Shown here: positions 31,674-42,474 of the stretch, in pieces | Layout: each line of letters starts with the position of its first letter | Position numbering within the stretch: position 1 is the first letter of the stretch | Assembly (NCBI RefSeq): GCF_000348985.1 | Contig: NC_035932.1 | Coordinates: 248,001-312,000, forward strand | Origin: Huiozyma naganishii CBS 8797 | Lineage: Eukaryota; Ascomycota; Saccharomycetes; Saccharomycetales; Saccharomycetaceae | Direction of reading: 5' to 3' | DNA length: 64,000 nt | Notes under the pieces: generated by a model | Database searches by the model: none | Told to the model about the DNA's origin: nothing | The model's input: the letters and a program-made list of their open reading frames with translations, nothing else | Made by a program: the position numbers and the translations under genes

Positions 31674-32378
31674 TGCGGCTAGCACATCTACTACAATCCT
31701 TTTTGTAAGTCAAGACATTTGTGTATTCAATATTTAAATTTATGAAGTTATTTGAATGATAAAAATAATAAACAATCATAATGTTCGTCCAAATCTAGTT
31801 CGTTTTGTGTTGGATATTGGAAATCAGACTTCGTACAATGTTACATTGCTTATCGTCATATAAAAGGTGAATACATCACAATACTGTATTTCATACGATA
31901 GAGTGTCGTGAGTCCATTTCCAAGGGGGATTCCACAATTTATCCTCACAAAGAGCATCTTTGATGTCATTTTATTATTTTAATGTTGCGTGAAAGCGCGG
32001 TATTTCCTGAGCTTTCATTGCGTCTTAAATTACGTTACAAAAACTACCGAGTAGAAATGTCGTACACGAGGAACTTTGGTTCTGGTGACAAACACTAAAT
32101 TCCTTGTGAAAGTCCTCGCTTAGGAAATACCTTCACAAGATCAAAGACAGGATCAATGGTCTATATAACATACTTACATGATCGCAAAGAATATTGTTTT
32201 ACCACTTTCCATCCACATGTGCTCCGTTTTCTCTTAGTTATTATTCGTCTTGTTAAAGCAATGATGATGCAGAAATTGTATACATCCCCACTTTTGATGA
32301 CCAGTCATTCATTTCGTAAAACATACTTGGGTTCTAACTCAAAACGGAGTACCGTTGGATCAATATCTACAATATATT
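31674..32378. other. Intergenic between GAL10 and the pirin gene, with an LTR-like repeat
   Basis: A 705-bp convergent interval. Apart from the 70-bp repeat at 31806 and a TATATAAC at 32162, nothing is recognised. Confidence 0.55.
31806..31875 (+). repeat. 70-bp dispersed repeat, LTR-like 5' end, copy 1
   Basis: TGTGTTGGATATTGGAAATC begins a 70-bp segment found again on the minus strand at 49366-49435 with only four mismatches. The internal TGTTGG start resembles yeast Ty LTR ends, suggesting a solo-LTR remnant. The downstream LTR boundary cannot be fixed. Confidence 0.6.
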
Positions 32379-33308
32379 TCATTTTTCTTTGGGTTGGCTC
32401 TCAAAATTCGTAATATCTTTTTCAGTTATCCCATTTATGATAGAAGATTCCCAGTTAATTGCCTTCTCAAATCCATTAATACCCCATTGATAGTTCCTGA
32501 AAACCTCTTTCATTTTCTCGGGGGAAGTTTCCACAAAAGGACCATGTTGTACAATGTCTTGATCTAATATTAAGCCGGCAATAATTGCAAATTCAGTATT
32601 CTTCTCACCCGTGACACCTTTGATAGCATTCCCATTCGCGTTGTAAAATATGGTGGAATATTGAGGGTATTCCTGCCCATCGACCACAACAGAGCCCTCC
32701 ATAACATAAAGGAATGCGTTGTAATTTTCAGGAATTTCCTGAACAAAATTAATCCCCTCCTTATCAGAGATGTAGTGGTAAAAATCGACAGGTGTATAGG
32801 CCAACTCTTTCACTGATTCGACACCATAGGACTTCCCACTGATCACCTTAACTTTGAGGTGTTCGTTTGGTTGAGCAATGGGGATTTCTGAAGCCCTCAA
32901 GTTTCTGTACCGTGGAGGGCAGTCTTTCATGTTTTTGGGCAGATCCACCCAAAGCTGTAACCCAACTGCAGCTTTGGCATCCTTCGTCAACACTGGGATT
33001 TCAGAGTGCACTATCCCCTTCCCAGCCGTCATAAATTGTAAGTCACCAGGTCTGAGAATCCCTTTGGAGCCCGTGAAATCCTCATGAGCAATCATTCCCT
33101 GCTGTATATACGTGATCGTTTCCTGTCCATGATGAGGGTGATCCGGAAACCCAGAAGGGTGTGAAACTGTGAAATGGTCTAGTAACAAAAAGGGCGAAAA
33201 GTTTCGTTGTCGTCTCACCCCAATAGACCTCCTCACTAATGCACCTACACCTTCTGCTTGTTCCAAAGCCCGGAATGCTTTCTGAACTGAACGGAACACC
33301 TGCGCCAT
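32379..33308 (-). CDS. Pirin-family cupin protein
   Basis: A 309-residue bicupin of the pirin family. The metal-binding residues of pirin are present: His residues in HPHHGQETITYIQQG, and the His and Glu of GIVHSEIP. The N-terminal GVRRQRNFSPFLLLDHF is a family hallmark (the FDPFLLLD motif). Pirins are iron-binding nuclear or cytosolic proteins, some with quercetin dioxygenase activity; the yeast role is unknown. I recall no pirin in S. cerevisiae, so this gene would be absent from the main reference. It is convergent with GAL10, and its link to galactose use is positional only. The ATG is the first in frame. Confidence 0.9.
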   Translation of the reverse strand: MAQVFRSVQKAFRALEQAEGVGALVRRSIGVRRQRNFSPFLLLDHFTVSHPSGFPDHPHHGQETITYIQQGMIAHEDFTGSKGILRPGDLQFMTAGKGIVHSEIPVLTKDAKAAVGLQLWVDLPKNMKDCPPRYRNLRASEIPIAQPNEHLKVKVISGKSYGVESVKELAYTPVDFYHYISDKEGINFVQEIPENYNAFLYVMEGSVVVDGQEYPQYSTIFYNANGNAIKGVTGEKNTEFAIIAGLILDQDIVQHGPFVETSPEKMKEVFRNYQWGINGFEKAINWESSIINGITEKDITNFESQPKEK

Positions 33309-34822
33309 CTGGAAAATGCTGTGCTACACTTTTGTTCTGAAATGTGGAGGTTTATGGAGCTGGTAGAGAGTAAAAAAATCGCTATATTTTATAATCAGGG
33401 AGACAAAACACTGCTCCTTTTAGATAAAAAGTCACTGCGGTCTGATGGAAGTGAACAAGTGCAGTTCACGACAATACAGAAGCCCTAATGTAATAACGAG
33501 CAGGATTCACTAATATTAACCTGTACATTTACGACATATTGATTGGTAACCTGCTCAAACTAACTGCCCTATTATAAATGATTACAGTTTTCCAATGAGA
33601 TTTGTAAGTTTTTATGTAAGAAATAATTTTTTGAAGTGCAGGGCTTGAAAACAGAGTGTGATATTGAGTTTCAGTGCGTTATAGAGGGATGCTTAGCCTG
33701 CTTGGTTTAAAGGGTATTGGATCTCGTTTCCATGTTGCCGTTCTTATGCGCTCTATTAAACGCGTACTTACATATGGAAATAGCCTGCGCTATCAATACC
33801 ACCTATTCGATTTGCTACATGCAGTCCGCAGGTTGAAAAGTTACTTGTTTTCGATTCAAGATCTACAGATGAATGTCCTTTTGCTCCCCCCAAACCGAGT
33901 TTTGTTCTCCTCGATTCAAATCATGCCATGCATACTCTCAAGCCTCGAACAGTTTTATTTCTTTCCTTGTAGTTTGTAACGTGTAGCTCTTTGATTCTAT
34001 GTAGTTTGTAGAAACAGTGCAAACACGGGTAGCTCAACGAGAAAAGTATCACAGTCTCCTTCACCAACTGACACCAAATAATAAGTTCTAACAGTATTAG
34101 ATAGTGCGCTAGGGGAATATAAAAGTGAAGAAATATACAAGGAAACTCACTGATACTGCATACATGACCTAGAACAAAGATTACCCAAACTAAGGAGTCT
34201 CAGTGTTTTGTTTGAGGACCTACAAAAAACCTTCGATGAATACGCAATCAAAATTGTCGACACCATTTGGAAGACAGAAGAATTCCACTAGATAAATCTC
34301 GTCTTCAGTATGGGGGACTGAAAGAAGAATGATATGCCTGCGGTTGTCTTTCACCATGATCTTGGTATTTTTACGTAATTGTTAGTAGTGCCTGTTAAAT
34401 TCAAGATAGCTTTTTACATTGCATCCAAACTGTATCACCGATTAGTAGATCCATCTAGATTCAATTGTACTGTTTCATGCATTAACAACTGATGAGCCAG
34501 TGGGTGTGGTTTCTTTGACATATGCTACTATCAAGACGCACCAGAGCCCAGCCAGTGCTTATTACAAATGGCCGCTCAACACTACAGCAATCTCCGCTTA
34601 TATTTAATAGCTGGCGTCTAATCTTCAACTCCGGCTTTTTTAAAACGGTTAGCATTTTTGTGTCACAAAAACCATTTTTTTGACGTATAGAAGATTTTTG
34701 AAGTACAATAAAACTATTGAACTCTCAAGATCTTCTCTGTTCTCTTCTTCTTTCTTCTTTACATAACACGACCCGCCGTGCAATAAATTCACATCGTACG
34801 ACAACCAAGCAAACTACTTAAA
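33309..34822. other. Gene-poor stretch
   Basis: A 1.5-kb AT-rich interval. Short open frames exist but none has an ATG start with recognisable content. The last 170 bp carry the promoter-like sequence shared with the region before 23795. Confidence 0.5.
34655..34671. promoter_or_regulatory. 17-bp palindrome upstream of the paralogue at 34823
   Basis: Identical to the palindrome at 23614-23630. Flanking sequence (ACGGTTAGCA before it, ATTGAACTCTCAAGATC after it) also resembles the first copy, so the whole promoter is homologous. Confidence 0.75.
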
Positions 34823-35060
34823 ATGACTTCCACCTACTTCTTCAAGAATTTAACTAGAGCAACGAACTTTGTCACAGCGACATTCGGAACAGTTTTCCAA
34901 CAGAACAAATCTGCTGCGGCCAAGTTTGACATTGACCAGTACGTTCCGCCCGACAACTGCACTATTTGCAACGGGGAAATCTCCTGGTGCTCCTGCGACC
35001 TGTTGATGAAAATCAATAACAATGAGGTTGAGGCCGACGACGCAGTGATGGGATATCTGA
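34823..35060 (+). CDS. N-terminal fragment of a second CxxC-x6-CxC family gene, cut by a gap
   Basis: From the ATG this reads about 79 codons and then meets 20 Ns. It matches the N-terminus of the protein at 23795: CTICNGEISWCSCDLLMKIN parallels CNICNGIIPHCCCDLLQKVN and is followed by EVEADDAVMGYL. The four cysteines of the CxxC-x6-CxC pattern are kept while the surrounding text differs, which argues for a functional motif. A likely downstream part is at 35707-35971. The sequence between the gaps seems foreign to the gene. Confidence 0.75.
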
Positions 35061-35080
35061 NNNNNNNNNNNNNNNNNNNN
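35061..35080. other. Assembly gap of 20 N
   Basis: Twenty Ns interrupt the gene begun at 34823. Confidence 0.97.
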
Positions 35081-35364
35081 ACATATAGTATACTTTGGCT
35101 TGTATACAGACTTTATCTCACAATATTGGATGACCAAACTAAGCAAAAAAAATTTTAGTACATTCTCGTATCAAACTAGAAAGCAAAAACTACTTTGCTA
35201 AATTCGTCGTTAGCGATTATGTTACACATATATCTGAATATTTCATGTGATAAATATTATTTTTGTTATTTGAAATATATTTTAAAAAATAGTTTGTTTA
35301 GGTAAAATTAAAATGTTTTAAAGATATAAAAAAAACTATTTAGTCATATTTGACGGTTTTTTGA
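35081..35364 (+). repeat. AT-rich repeat, copy A (matches 41634-41912)
   Basis: About 284 bp nearly the same as 41634-41912. Most differences are homopolymer lengths (for example A7 against A6). It begins at the base after one gap, while copy B stops at the base before another, the pattern expected if both are ends of overlapping contigs. Confidence 0.8.
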
Positions 35365-35411
35365 AATACATGTGCTTGAACCATTTTTATGTATTTTTGA
35401 TAATGGGGATA

Positions 35412-35686
35412 TGTTGGAACATTTGCTAAGTGTATTCGGGGCCATAAGCGAAGGTGCCCACCTGCGGTTGTTGAGTTGGAGATTATAGAAAGAAACAGAT
35501 GCATTGTCGATGTGCAGTTAGTTGTACTTATATAACATATGCTCTCCTTCGAAGAGCCTCTGCGCAAGATTTGTAAATAATTGGTCAATGGATGAAAAGA
35601 TATTGTCTTGTTGAATTAGGTGCAAAGTATAAGTGAGTTATGCGTCCCTTATTATATAAACTGCGCTCCCCAGATTTAAAGTGATT
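35412..35686 (+). repeat. Possible LTR fragment starting TGTTGGAAC
   Basis: TGTTGGAACATTTG at 35412 resembles Ty LTR starts, and TTATATAA near 35531 could be its TATA box. The end is lost in the following gap. Weak evidence. Confidence 0.3.
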
Positions 35687-35706
35687 NNNNNNNNNNNNNN
35701 NNNNNN
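35687..35706. other. Assembly gap of 20 N
   Basis: A second run of 20 Ns, 606 bp after the first. Confidence 0.97.
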
Positions 35707-35971
35707 GGGTGGAGATGGGGCCGAGACTGTTGCTGAAGAGCGTTCCCGATGGAAAGCCGCTGGTGCACGTCGCTGGAAGAAGGTCAAGGAGGCGGTACAA
35801 AGGGAGAATCACAAATTTAAGAGCCTGGCGAAACATATAAAGATCGGCTCTTGGGAAGGCAAGAAGCAAAAGGCCAACAATTTTGATAGCAAAGTTGAGA
35901 ACAAGACCAAGCATGTATTCAGTAGGATGTTCAAACGAAAAGCTAAAATTGGCGAAGCTTCCCCCGCTTAA
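35707..35971 (+). CDS. Probable later part of the interrupted CxxC-x6-CxC family gene
   Basis: An open frame enters from the gap and ends at TAA (35969-35971). Text such as SRWKAAGARRWKKVK and HIKIGSWEGKKQK...VFSRMFKRK parallels residues about 275-325 of the protein at 23795 (SYWQKASNL, DLKIGCEEYRKK, VKGLFKKV). The similarity is weak but in order. It would end some 220 residues earlier than its relative, so the product is either a short family member or a truncated one. Confidence 0.5.
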
Positions 35972-37532
35972 AGGCATGGTCATCTAGGTCCGTATATTCA
36001 CCGCCGCCGCAGTCAAAACACTGCCGGTATCTGGTTTGATAGAGATAGTAAGTGGTCCCGTTACAAACAGCCACTTTGCCTGGATACTCTACAAAACAAA
36101 AACAGATATGGTAGTTGGTACATAGGAGCTGTGGCGAGTTGACGAAATTTATCCTTACGGTGCAAACCTGCTATGAAAAAACAAGAGCAGTTGGTCAATG
36201 GATTGAAGTGATCCTGGTATCTTTTGAGTACCTTCATAAATAATTGCTATTAGCTAGCAAAAAGATAATATTCTGATTACCGTTTGTAGTTTCTTCTTGT
36301 TCTTGATGATCCGGGCTCACCCTGCAAGTGGCACCAAGGTGCCTAACGAGGAATGAACCCGCCGAACTTATATTTGTAATCCAAAGAAAGGTAGAGTAAG
36401 CAGCTATAGTGGCGTTGATATAGAAGGTGGAGTATCCGCAATTAAATGAACCACGTTCTTCGCTACTTACTACCCTTATCGATATCCACTGCAAAAGTAA
36501 CATGTTATCTTCGCGTGTTAAAAATATTTATTTTCATCCTTTTTTAGAAGATCAAAAACTTACCACTGGAAGAGATTCGAAACTTCCATGACCGGTGGTA
36601 GCCATGCTCAATCACAATGGTCTGCTCTAGTTGCTGTAACATCAAATTGTATTATACTTGGTAACTTTTGAGAAAACCATGCTGAACGAAGTTCTCGAAG
36701 CTTCTCAACGTGTTGTTAGTTGTTCCTCTTTGCCAAGACATATCTTAGTATCAGATAAATTATTTTATAAACCTTGTATAAACGGTTTCTTGCCCTCACA
36801 GATGTAAGGAAAATATATATAAAAAATAAGCAGATTGAAAATAATCTGTGTTGAGAATTACTTCGAGACGACGGTCTATATCGTGGCAATTTATATGATT
36901 CATTCTGGAAGAAATATCAAACAAATTCACGATGCGTTATAAATTCTTAATTCGTTTTTGCAAACAAATCGCGAAAATATCTCGTCTTATTTTTATCCAC
37001 ATTTCGCATTCCGTAGATGACTGTGTACAGACGCGTGGATACTGTTGACGTGTCATAAACACCAATTGTAGCATCTATTCCACGTAACGAAACGTCGTAG
37101 AGACATAGAAACTTCTGCATCACACAGGGTGCATGTTCGTATCTCTATTTCCAACACTTTTGATTCAGAGCCCAACATGTCGTAACACGAAAGCGGATAT
37201 GCTTTACTGAAACAGGACACAAAATAAAGAATACAAAAGAGAACGAATTATTTTAGTATCTGCATTATAAAACTTCCAAGAAATGACCTATTGCTGCATA
37301 CATTTCTTGCTCGAATTATGTCTTATAAAGAATGAACAAGAATCAGCCAACCGAACGCCTTCAACAGCTCCAAATATTTTCCAAAAGGAACTTTTGGTTA
37401 CCCAAGACATTATTCAAGTATTTTGACAGGAGAGAGTTTGGAAATCTGGCCCCTTCAGCCTTAATATGATCTGTTTGTTCTTTTTCATTTGCTAATGAAT
37501 AAAAGTACCACCAAAAAACAAAATTTGTAATA
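35972..37532. other. Gene-poor AT-rich stretch
   Basis: About 1.56 kb with stops in all frames and no recognisable gene, tRNA or repeat apart from a short TTGGTCAATGGAT match to 35580. Confidence 0.5.
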
Positions 37533-37914
37533 TGGAACTCACACAGTTCCAATCACGAGACCCAGCTCTCACCACGAACTCTCACAGTTCTCAGACACAA
37601 ACCCTTAGGGACAAATAAGGCCTTTTCCACAAGGCAACCCTTAGCGACAAACAATGTGCAACACGCAACACGCAATGTACATATAACGAACGGACAGACC
37701 CAAGCTAATGCGGTCTGATCCAGCTTCACCAATTATTATATAAAGGCCACAGATTCCAGTCATTGGAATCCTCGTCTCGCTTCCTTTATATATTCTCTTT
37801 CTATATATTCCTTATGTAGAGAGGACAGACAATTGATCACTGTTTAGACTCTTATAATATACCTTAGAGTTTACTCAAAACATTAATTATTATTAACGCT
37901 ATCTTACAAAAACA
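37533..37914 (+). mobile_element. Possible solo LTR directly upstream of the tRNA gene
   Basis: The segment starts TGGAACTCACACAGTTCCA, which can form a 7-bp hairpin, has a TATA-like TATATAAAGG near 37738, and ends ACAAAAACA nine bases before the tRNA. Ty elements favour this position next to Pol III genes. I see no clean 5-bp target duplication, so boundaries are approximate. Confidence 0.35.
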
Positions 37915-37923
37915 TTTCAATTG

Positions 37924-38005
37924 GGCAATTTGGCCGAGTGGTTAAGGCGTAAGATTAGAAATCTTTTGGGCTCTGCCCGCGCAGGTTCGAATCCTGCAGT
38001 TGTCG
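37924..38005 (+). tRNA. tRNA-Ser (anticodon AGA)
   Basis: The 82-nt sequence GGCAATTTGGCCGAGTGGTT... folds as a class II tRNA. The acceptor arm pairs GGCAATT with AGTTGTC (two G-U type pairs) plus discriminator G, the anticodon loop is TTAGAAA, the variable arm is GGGCTCTGCCC, and the T arm is GCAGGTTCGAATCCTGC. A T run follows as the Pol III terminator. It differs from the S. cerevisiae tRNA-Ser(AGA) at only a few bases. One change makes a T-T mismatch at the top of the anticodon stem (27-43). Confidence 0.95.
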
Positions 38006-39829
38006 TTATTTTTTTTCTTGGTTGGCCAAAACATCTCTTAGATACCGGGTATGCCCTCTGACGTATGATAAACGGTCACATTTGAATTGAATGTCACGTT
38101 AGTAGATCAGAGACTTGGTTTGCTTTTATAATACCTACAAAACCAGTCCGATTCCTCCCAGTTGCATGTCCAGAAAATTGATGATGTGTCACAGGTTTAC
38201 TTCCTGCGCCCCGTCGCAACAAAAATGAACACCGCGCTGTGAAAGTGCCGTAAAAAGATTGGGTGTTTCGCCCTATTTGCACTAACACTACTCTAGCGCT
38301 ATTTATTTTTTATCTCGCGATGCTGCTATCGAGTTGGAAGATAATGGCATTCCACCTTTAGCCCTTGAAATATATTAAAATTTAAACATGTCCTGAGTTT
38401 GAAAAATTATAATTGCTGTCCCTGGGTTTACTCAATTTCCTTGACAAAGCTCTGTAAAAAACTAAGTTCATCTCATGAAAACGCGAGTTAGCACTACATA
38501 TTGTTGGTGACAAGTACATTATTTACGTGTGTGTTTCGTAATATGTCTCGATATTGATATTATCTCGTTGCTTAAAAGTGATACTACGATGCAATGAGGA
38601 AATGTTCTCTGGAGTAATGATATGTGGTTTTTAATAAATGTAACGAGACGTTTTTCCTTTAAAAATCTTTAACTCACATTCTTTACCTCAACACCCCATT
38701 TACCATCTGCTAGAAAGGTCTGCTATCGAATGGGCGGTGTCGTTCATTTTATTGAATGTAATTTAATTATTTGGAGGCTTACTGGATGATGGCATTGCTT
38801 CGATGTTGCAAGGTAAATTCAGAACCCCCCCCGTCTCACTAGTGGTCGGAAGGGAAAAGTAAAATCACAACATTGTGTGTTGTGCTAAATAGTAACTACC
38901 TGACGTTTTATTTGTTTGAAGGATTCTACATCCTGTCTTTTATTCTGTTTTGACTCAGTAAATCATTAACCGTTTAAAATTTTCACAAACGGGGTTACAT
39001 ATAAGATTACAACTGCTATTTTAAGCCATTTTTTCTTCTTAATTTTATGGAATCTCTTATAGTTGCTAACATTTTCCAAATCATGACAAATTGTCCCCAT
39101 ATAAAAAAGGGGAAGGTATCACTGCGTTATGTAGTCTTTAATAGTGCTGTTTATGAAAGGTTATCCATGCAACATAGTTACGGGAACAATTTAACAGACA
39201 CTATGCATCTTATGAGCCGGAGTGTGTCACAGTTAACAAGAGCTAACAAATACGTTTGGGGGGGGGGGGAAGAGGAGGACTGATCAAAGTGTGAAACACC
39301 CTTTTCTCTGATAAGCTATTCGAATATTACTATAATGGTTCTGGCACCAGTCATGTGCAAATGCATGAGACGACCGGCCGTGTTATTGACTAGTTCAATG
39401 ATCGGTGCAAAAAACGTGGCTTAATATCTGACCAGCACAATTCGCCCATGCAGTTTTATCTTTCAACTTAGCTTTTCAGACAGTACAACAGTTCGAATTG
39501 TATAGCCGGCGGCCCTTCTTTGGTTCGACAATCCGCAAAAACAGCTACAACAACTTTGGATTCTTTGTGTAGCTAGTTCATAGAATCCAGGTGGTTGGAA
39601 AGATGCTTGGCTACGTTGTTCTTGTATATTTGACAATACATTGCAAGCATTTCTTTATAGTTTAGATTGTCTTTATCATCAGTTTCTTTTTACCTCCTGC
39701 AAGAAGAGATGAGAGTAAACAGCTTGAATTTAGTTCAACCTACGGTATAGGTCTTTTTTTAGTCAAAAACCTCACGATTTTCTAAAAACGCATACAATAA
39801 AGCTATAAAATCACTCAATCGATCGACAG
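38006..39829. other. Gene-poor stretch after the tRNA
   Basis: About 1.8 kb without a convincing gene. It includes the 44-bp inverted-repeat arm at 38177 and a G12 run near 39258. A 78-codon frame starting at 39047 has no recognisable content. Confidence 0.5.
38177..38220 (+). repeat. 44-bp repeat, copy 1 (inverted match at 42028-42071)
   Basis: ATTGATGATGTGTCACAGGT and the following 24 bases occur on the opposite strand at 42028-42071 with two mismatches. Confidence 0.7.
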
Positions 39830-39830
39830 A

Positions 39831-39900
39831 TATGCCTGTGGGGTTGGAACAGCCCAACGGTCCCAACTGGCTGCTTATGGAACTGAAGCATCAATGGTTA
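39831..39900 (+). repeat. Fragment of the 41091/44795 repeat family
   Basis: ATGCCTGTGGGGTTGGAACA and GGTCCCAACTGGCTGCT match the repeats at 41166 and 44990, including the preceding CGACAGAT. Decayed element fragment. Confidence 0.5.
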
Positions 39901-41090
39901 CAGTAATCCTATAAGTTTGGGTGATTTTACCTTTAATACTCCCTCTTGAACCTACCTGAGGTTTGATTTTTTGTTGAGCTGAGCCGTACGGTGCTTGACT
40001 TTAACGTATAGCGACAAGAATATCCTGCTTGCAGGTCTATTGAACAGTGGCATTTGAGTCGACCCTGAGTTGTTTCAATTGGTCAAATTTATTCTACCAC
40101 CCAGTTTTGTTGGTTGCCTCCCGTGCCCGTTATCAGGTTCGTTCGGCATCATTACAAACTGACCGTTATTTACTACATTTTGATACGATTGTAAAATTTT
40201 TATCCTCTCCAATGTATCGCTTCTGGGTTTCATATTTGCCGTGTTTCCCAGCAAGGCTATAACAGCTATGAAGCCAAGCTGGGTCCATGTATTGAGGAGG
40301 CAAGACTATTCTGGACCAGATACTCCTTTTTCTTCACCTCGCTAAGCAAACACTACCTCAACAAGGTCATCGAGTAGTTCGACCTTTCATAACCAAACAG
40401 TATCTCTCTTTGCTCAGCCTGGTGAAAATAAACTTTTACGACTTTGTCCAAAACATCAGATAGCGGGTTGCAGTTGTCAAATGAAGTAACCTGTGGCTCC
40501 GAGCATATCAATTAGTATATCTCGATGATCAATTGGGTGAACTTTGGTGCGAAGCACCTGGTAAACCGTTAAAGTACCACTGAGACTTAGTTAAGCAAGT
40601 ACAACTGTTATAATTCGTATGACTACGTATACAGCGCACATAAGAATCTTACGCCATTCTTAGACACTTTATTCAAACACAACCTAGTTCAGTTTCAACA
40701 GCAAGTTTGCGGTTTGGAATTATTTTTTTATGATATTTGTAAAGTTTTAAGAAACTTCTCTTGCTTAATTTCCGATTCACTAAGAGACATGTTAGGTATT
40801 GTGTTAGCGAACCACGTTCACTCTATTGACCAATTATCTACAAATATTGCGCAGTCTCCAAGAAGGAGAATATATATTACCTAAGTACACTAATTGTACT
40901 TTAACGGAGCATCGGTTTCTTTTTATATTTTCCCGGTGAGAATTTTTCACTTCACAAACTCACGCGGGCACCTCGGCTTACATTTTTCATCATTCTCCAC
41001 GTACTAACAAATAGCACGTGAGAGTTTCAGCTTATATCTCAGAATACTCTTAACAGCTATTCTCAACAATATTCGTTCATAATATAGTGT
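39901..41090. other. Decayed region with a stop-riddled frame at about 40260-40750
   Basis: One plus-strand frame from about 40260 keeps protein-like text (ARLFWTRYSFFFTSLSKHYL, later NLTPFLDTLFKHNLVQFQ) through several stops, suggesting a dead gene of unknown family. The rest shows nothing recognisable. Confidence 0.3.
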
Positions 41091-41390
41091 TAAATTCTAG
41101 GAATCCTTCTGTGGGAATATCTGATGTATTAGTAACCGATACGTCACTCTATGAAGCATCAGATATGCCTATTGGATTATAACAACCCAAAGGTCCCAAC
41201 CGGCTGCTGATGCAAGGACCAGTATGGTCCCTGCAGCCATTACTTACAAGCTCGATTCTATCAAAAGGTACATAAAGGTGTTATGTAAAAGTACAAGAAG
41301 ATTATCTCGACGACAATCTTTGTATAAAAACTTTTCTTATAGAACAGTCCGTATGAAGTGATCATATTCTGATTCCACATCTCAACATAT
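41091..41390 (+). repeat. Inverted repeat arm, left copy (pairs with 44795-45069)
   Basis: From TAAATTCTAGGAATCCTTCT to CTCAACATAT the segment matches the reverse complement of 44795-45069 at roughly three bases in four, including GATATGCCT, CTTATAGAACAGTC and GATCAT. It lies beyond the 3' end of the minus-strand pol relic. Confidence 0.6.
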
Positions 41391-41633
41391 TGTTGCAGTG
41401 TAGCCAGTGATTGTATAAAGGAAGTATTAAGGGTAGAATCCATAGTAGATTTTGTTCACTGTACTCAGTGGTAGATACGTAATATACAGTACTATTTTAC
41501 TATACATTCGTCTTTTAAAGGTTGTAGGAGGTTTTTCTACCTCATCGACAAACTCAGGATGTTTCCATTTTGGCTAATAGGTAACAAAACGGTGATGTTG
41601 GCATTTTAAGCAATATCCCAACAATATCCCAAC

Positions 41634-41912
41634 ACATATAGTATACTTTGGCTTGTATACAGACTCTATCTCACAATATTGGATGACCAAACTAAGCAAA
41701 AAAAATTTTGACATTCTCGTATCAAACTAGAAAGCAAAACTACTTTGCTAAATTCGTCGTTAGCGATTATGTTACACATATATCTGAATATTTCATGTGA
41801 TAAAATATTATTTTTGTTATTTGAAATATATTTTAAAAATAGTTTGTTTAGGTAAAATTAAATGTTTTAAAGATATAAAAAACTAATTTAGTCATATTTG
41901 ACGGTTTTTTGA
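41634..41912 (+). repeat. AT-rich repeat, copy B (matches 35081-35364)
   Basis: Nearly the same as copy A; it stops exactly at the next gap. Probably one locus represented twice. Confidence 0.8.
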
Positions 41913-41932
41913 NNNNNNNNNNNNNNNNNNNN
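41913..41932. other. Assembly gap of 20 N
   Basis: Twenty Ns directly after repeat copy B. Confidence 0.97.
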
Positions 41933-42027
41933 CAAATCAAGTGTTATAGGAGCTGTAGTGCTTGGATTAGATTCATTGTAGATGTAGTTTTTTTCATTAA
42001 TTTGTCCCCTTGAGATCAATGGGATGT

Positions 42028-42071
42028 GTTGCGACGGGGTGTAGGAAGTAAACCTGTGACACATCATCAAT
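42028..42071 (-). repeat. 44-bp repeat, copy 2
   Basis: Reverse-complement partner of 38177-38220, two mismatches. Confidence 0.7.
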
Positions 42072-42474
42072 TACGAATGGCACGTGACAGACAAAGTATG
42101 CCGACGCAAACTGAGATATAGCAGAAGAAGTTTTCTGTTGGATGAAGACTGTACGTCTTCATCACTTATGTACCATATATAAGAGGGTGAACTAGTGCGT
42201 CACTTATCATATACACTATGTCTTCCGAAGTTAAAGACATCCTTTATAGCCTTAGAAATCTACAGGATGGATATATGGTTGTTTTGCATATGGTCGCATT
42301 TTATATATGAATATGTAGTTTCTAGGAAAACACGCCACTATTACTATATTTCAAATTGGAATAACACTTGGTAAATGATTATGTTGGGATTTAGGGAATA
42401 TGCCAGCACACTTTCTTAACCAATATTGGATGGATTAAGACTAAGACACTGCTCTCTACTGTAATGTCTCTAAA

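Noticed and set aside
33674..33979. 101-codon open frame after the pirin gene
   Set aside because: It has no ATG at its start and no recognisable domain.
39247..39270. G12 run as a possible regulatory or structural element
   Set aside because: A single homopolymer in decayed DNA, prone to sequencing error, with no other G tracts to form a quadruplex.
42220..42310. TATGTCTTCCGAAGTTAAAG resembling CDEIII, and a 30-codon ATG frame over it
   Set aside because: No CDEI in the right orientation or AT-rich CDEII precedes it, and the short frame has no recognisable content.
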